Below are positions 7,215-8,206 of a DNA stretch of 8,206 bases, piece after piece; position 1 is the first letter of the stretch, and each line of letters begins with the position of its first letter. The position numbers and the translations under genes were made by a program. The stretch spans positions 1 to 8,206 of the forward strand of contig FR894030.1 in the NCBI GenBank assembly GCA_000434115.1, read 5' to 3'. The stretch comes from Roseburia sp. CAG:309. Lineage in GTDB: Bacteria; Bacillota; Clostridia; Lachnospirales; Lachnospiraceae. The notes beneath the pieces were generated by a model. It was not told the origin of the DNA and searched no databases. It worked only from the letters and a program-made list of their open reading frames with translations.

Positions 7215-7256
7215 CAGCCTGCCGGACAATGAAAATTGCCCGGCAGGCTGTTTTTG
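7215..7256 (+). terminator. Rho-independent terminator of the ABC operon
   Basis: CAGCCTGCCGG (7215–7225) pairs perfectly with CCGGCAGGCTG (7240–7250). Inside, after one A×C mismatch, CAAT (7227–7230) pairs with ATTG (7235–7238) around a GAAA tetraloop. TTTTT follows at 7251–7255. The complementary strand has no T-run, so termination is one-directional. Confidence 0.95.
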
Positions 7257-7292
7257 TATGCAAGTCGTGGGGGAAGTGTGATTTGTGGAGGC

Positions 7293-7331
7293 GGTCATGC
7301 CATGAGAGGGGAGAAGGGAAATGGCATGACC
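7293..7331. repeat. Perfect 11-bp inverted repeat with all-purine loop
   Basis: GGTCATGCCAT (7293–7303) is the exact reverse complement of ATGGCATGACC (7321–7331). The 17 bases between are only A and G (7304–7320). No T-run follows on either strand, so it is not a terminator. It lies between the operon terminator and the phosphatase promoter. It could be an operator, an RNA structure or the trace of a small mobile repeat. Apart from it and a short CTTTTAAAAG palindrome near 7380, I see nothing recognisable in 7257–7427. Confidence 0.8.
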
Positions 7332-7427
7332 TGTGGGGAGGGAGGCAGCCAATTCGCGAGAAGTCGTCTAACAAGGTTGCTTTTAAAAGAGGATAAGTGA
7401 ATAGGTGTAATTATTGGCACGATCAGG

Positions 7428-7456
7428 TGGAAATCTGGGAGTGTTTTTGGTATAAT
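7428..7456 (+). promoter_or_regulatory. Promoter of the phosphatase gene (extended −10)
   Basis: A perfect −10 box TATAAT at 7451–7456 is preceded by TGG (7448–7450), an extended −10. TGGAAA at 7428–7433 is a 4-of-6 match to TTGACA with a 17-nt spacer. This predicts a start near 7463 and a leader of about 26 nt. The −10 is strong evidence; the −35 is weak. Position right after a terminator supports an independent unit. Confidence 0.75.
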
Positions 7457-7488
7457 AGGCAATATTAAAACATTTGAGGAGAAGAGAT

Positions 7489-8169
7489 ATGGTTCGCAGT
7501 TTACTTAGTACAACGGAGAATACCAGAGACTTAGGCGGATATATAACAAGAACAGGGAAACAGACAAGATACGAGAGTATCCTGCGTAGTGATGTTCAGA
7601 ATTATCCGAGTGAGGAAGATATTGAATTTTTAAAAACAAAGAATGTAACAACGATTATTGATATGCGTGGGCAAAAGGATGTAGATAGAAAGCCGAGCGG
7701 CTTCGCGGATAGAAATGACTTTGTGTATTATAATTTTCAAATTAGCGAAGGCAGTGGTGTACCGGAATCGGTGGAGGCTGTGCCTATAAGCTATATGAGT
7801 ATTGCAAGAGCAAAGGAAATACCGAATGTATTTAAATGTATAGCAAATGCTAAGACAGGCGTAATGTTTAATTGTACAGCGGGCAAGGACAGAACAGGTG
7901 TGGTTTCTGCGATTTTATTACTACATGTTGGTGTGTGTGATGAAGATATTGTAGAGAATTATGTATTGACTAAGGAGTATGGGAAAGGACGCTTGGAATT
8001 AATACATAAGAATTTTCCGGAACTGGATATGAATATAGTAACGCCTTGCAAAATGTTTATGGAACAGTTTTTAAGATTGTTTCGAGCGGAATATGGCGAT
8101 ACCGATAAATATTTTAGAATGATCGGACTTAATGATGAAGAAATCAAGGCATTAAGGAATAAATTGTAG
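7489..8169 (+). CDS. Tyrosine/lipid phosphatase, Y_phosphatase3 family (PtpB/LipA-like)
   Basis: 226-residue phosphatase with a Cys nucleophile. The P-loop CTAGKDRTG (129–137) fits the C-x5-R signature: Cys129 attacks the phosphate, Arg135 binds it, and Lys133/Asp134 are the GKDRT residues that mark the PtpB/LipA group, some of which act on phosphoinositides as well as phosphotyrosine. N-terminal NTRDLGGY (11–18) and ILRSD (31–35) are the family's other conserved blocks, and TIIDMRG (55–61) is the strand before the active site. No signal peptide is seen. The residue before Cys129 is Asn, where family members usually have His. ATG 7489 has GAGGAG (7476–7481) 7 nt upstream; an in-frame TTG at 7474 overlaps that site and is rejected. 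Codon use is unlike the operon before it: 9 of 15 Arg are AGA and 6 of 16 Ile are ATA. Only 37 unannotated bases follow. Confidence 0.9.
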   Translation: MVRSLLSTTENTRDLGGYITRTGKQTRYESILRSDVQNYPSEEDIEFLKTKNVTTIIDMRGQKDVDRKPSGFADRNDFVYYNFQISEGSGVPESVEAVPISYMSIARAKEIPNVFKCIANAKTGVMFNCTAGKDRTGVVSAILLLHVGVCDEDIVENYVLTKEYGKGRLELIHKNFPELDMNIVTPCKMFMEQFLRLFRAEYGDTDKYFRMIGLNDEEIKALRNKL

Positions 8170-8206
8170 AAAGCAGATGTCTTAAACTTATACTATGTCA
8201 TGCAAG

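Noticed and set aside
7171..7374. 67-codon open frame on the minus strand
   Set aside because: It covers the end of the DUF4340 gene, the terminator and the inverted repeat, and shows no family resemblance.
7208..7396. 62-codon open frame on the plus strand after the operon
   Set aside because: It runs through the terminator hairpin and the inverted repeat, has no credible ribosome-binding site and no protein-like features.
7326..7400. 24-codon frame as a leader peptide, with GGGGAG in the purine loop upstream
   Set aside because: No promoter seen between the terminator and this frame, and purine-rich sequence gives Shine-Dalgarno look-alikes easily; kept only as part of the palindrome finding.
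7414..7429. TTGGCAC as the −24 box of a sigma-54 promoter
   Set aside because: The required GC of the −12 box is absent at the right distance (TG is found), while a good extended −10 is just downstream.
7474..7488. TTG at 7474 as start of the phosphatase
   Set aside because: It overlaps the GAGGAG that serves ATG 7489 and adds only MRRRD.

Overview
All six gene-sized reading frames with recognisable products lie on the + strand. The window looks like the chromosome of a spore-forming gut-type Clostridia, most likely a Lachnospiraceae relative. The reasons are strong AGGAGG ribosome-binding sites, moderate G+C, a nudF–spoIIM gene pair as in endospore formers, and a Gld-type ABC operon followed by a DUF4340 gene. 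The genus is an inference from gene content, not a measured assignment.

Region 1 (1–2109) holds housekeeping and sporulation genes. It starts with the C-terminal two thirds of an M20-family aminoacyl-histidine dipeptidase (PepD-like), cut by the window edge. A Nudix ADP-ribose pyrophosphatase (NudF-like) follows, then a short membrane protein resembling the engulfment protein SpoIIM. The leader of the spoIIM-like gene can fold into a long hairpin that pairs with its own Shine-Dalgarno sequence. This is the most interesting regulatory structure I see.

Region 2 (2110–7256) is a tight four-gene operon: an ABC ATPase (GldA-like, TTG start), an ABC-2 permease (GldF-like), a GldG-family auxiliary protein anchored by a TM helix at each end, and a DUF4340 protein with one N-terminal TM helix. 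Junctions are a 1-nt gap, a 23-nt gap and a 1-nt overlap, so co-transcription is very likely. A textbook rho-independent terminator ends the operon. The inferred product is one membrane machine: ATPase inside, permease in the membrane, two large proteins with folds outside. Gld homologues serve gliding in Bacteroidetes, but the role of this Firmicute version is not known to me.

Region 3 (7257–8206) begins with an intergenic stretch carrying a perfect 11-bp inverted repeat around an all-purine loop, followed by an extended −10 promoter. The promoter drives a protein tyrosine/lipid phosphatase of the Y_phosphatase3 (PtpB/LipA-like) family. Its codon use differs sharply from the operon before it (ATA and AGA common here, absent in the DUF4340 gene), and the His that usually precedes the catalytic Cys is Asn. 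It may be a later arrival. I saw no tRNA, rRNA, CRISPR array, insertion sequence or phage gene.
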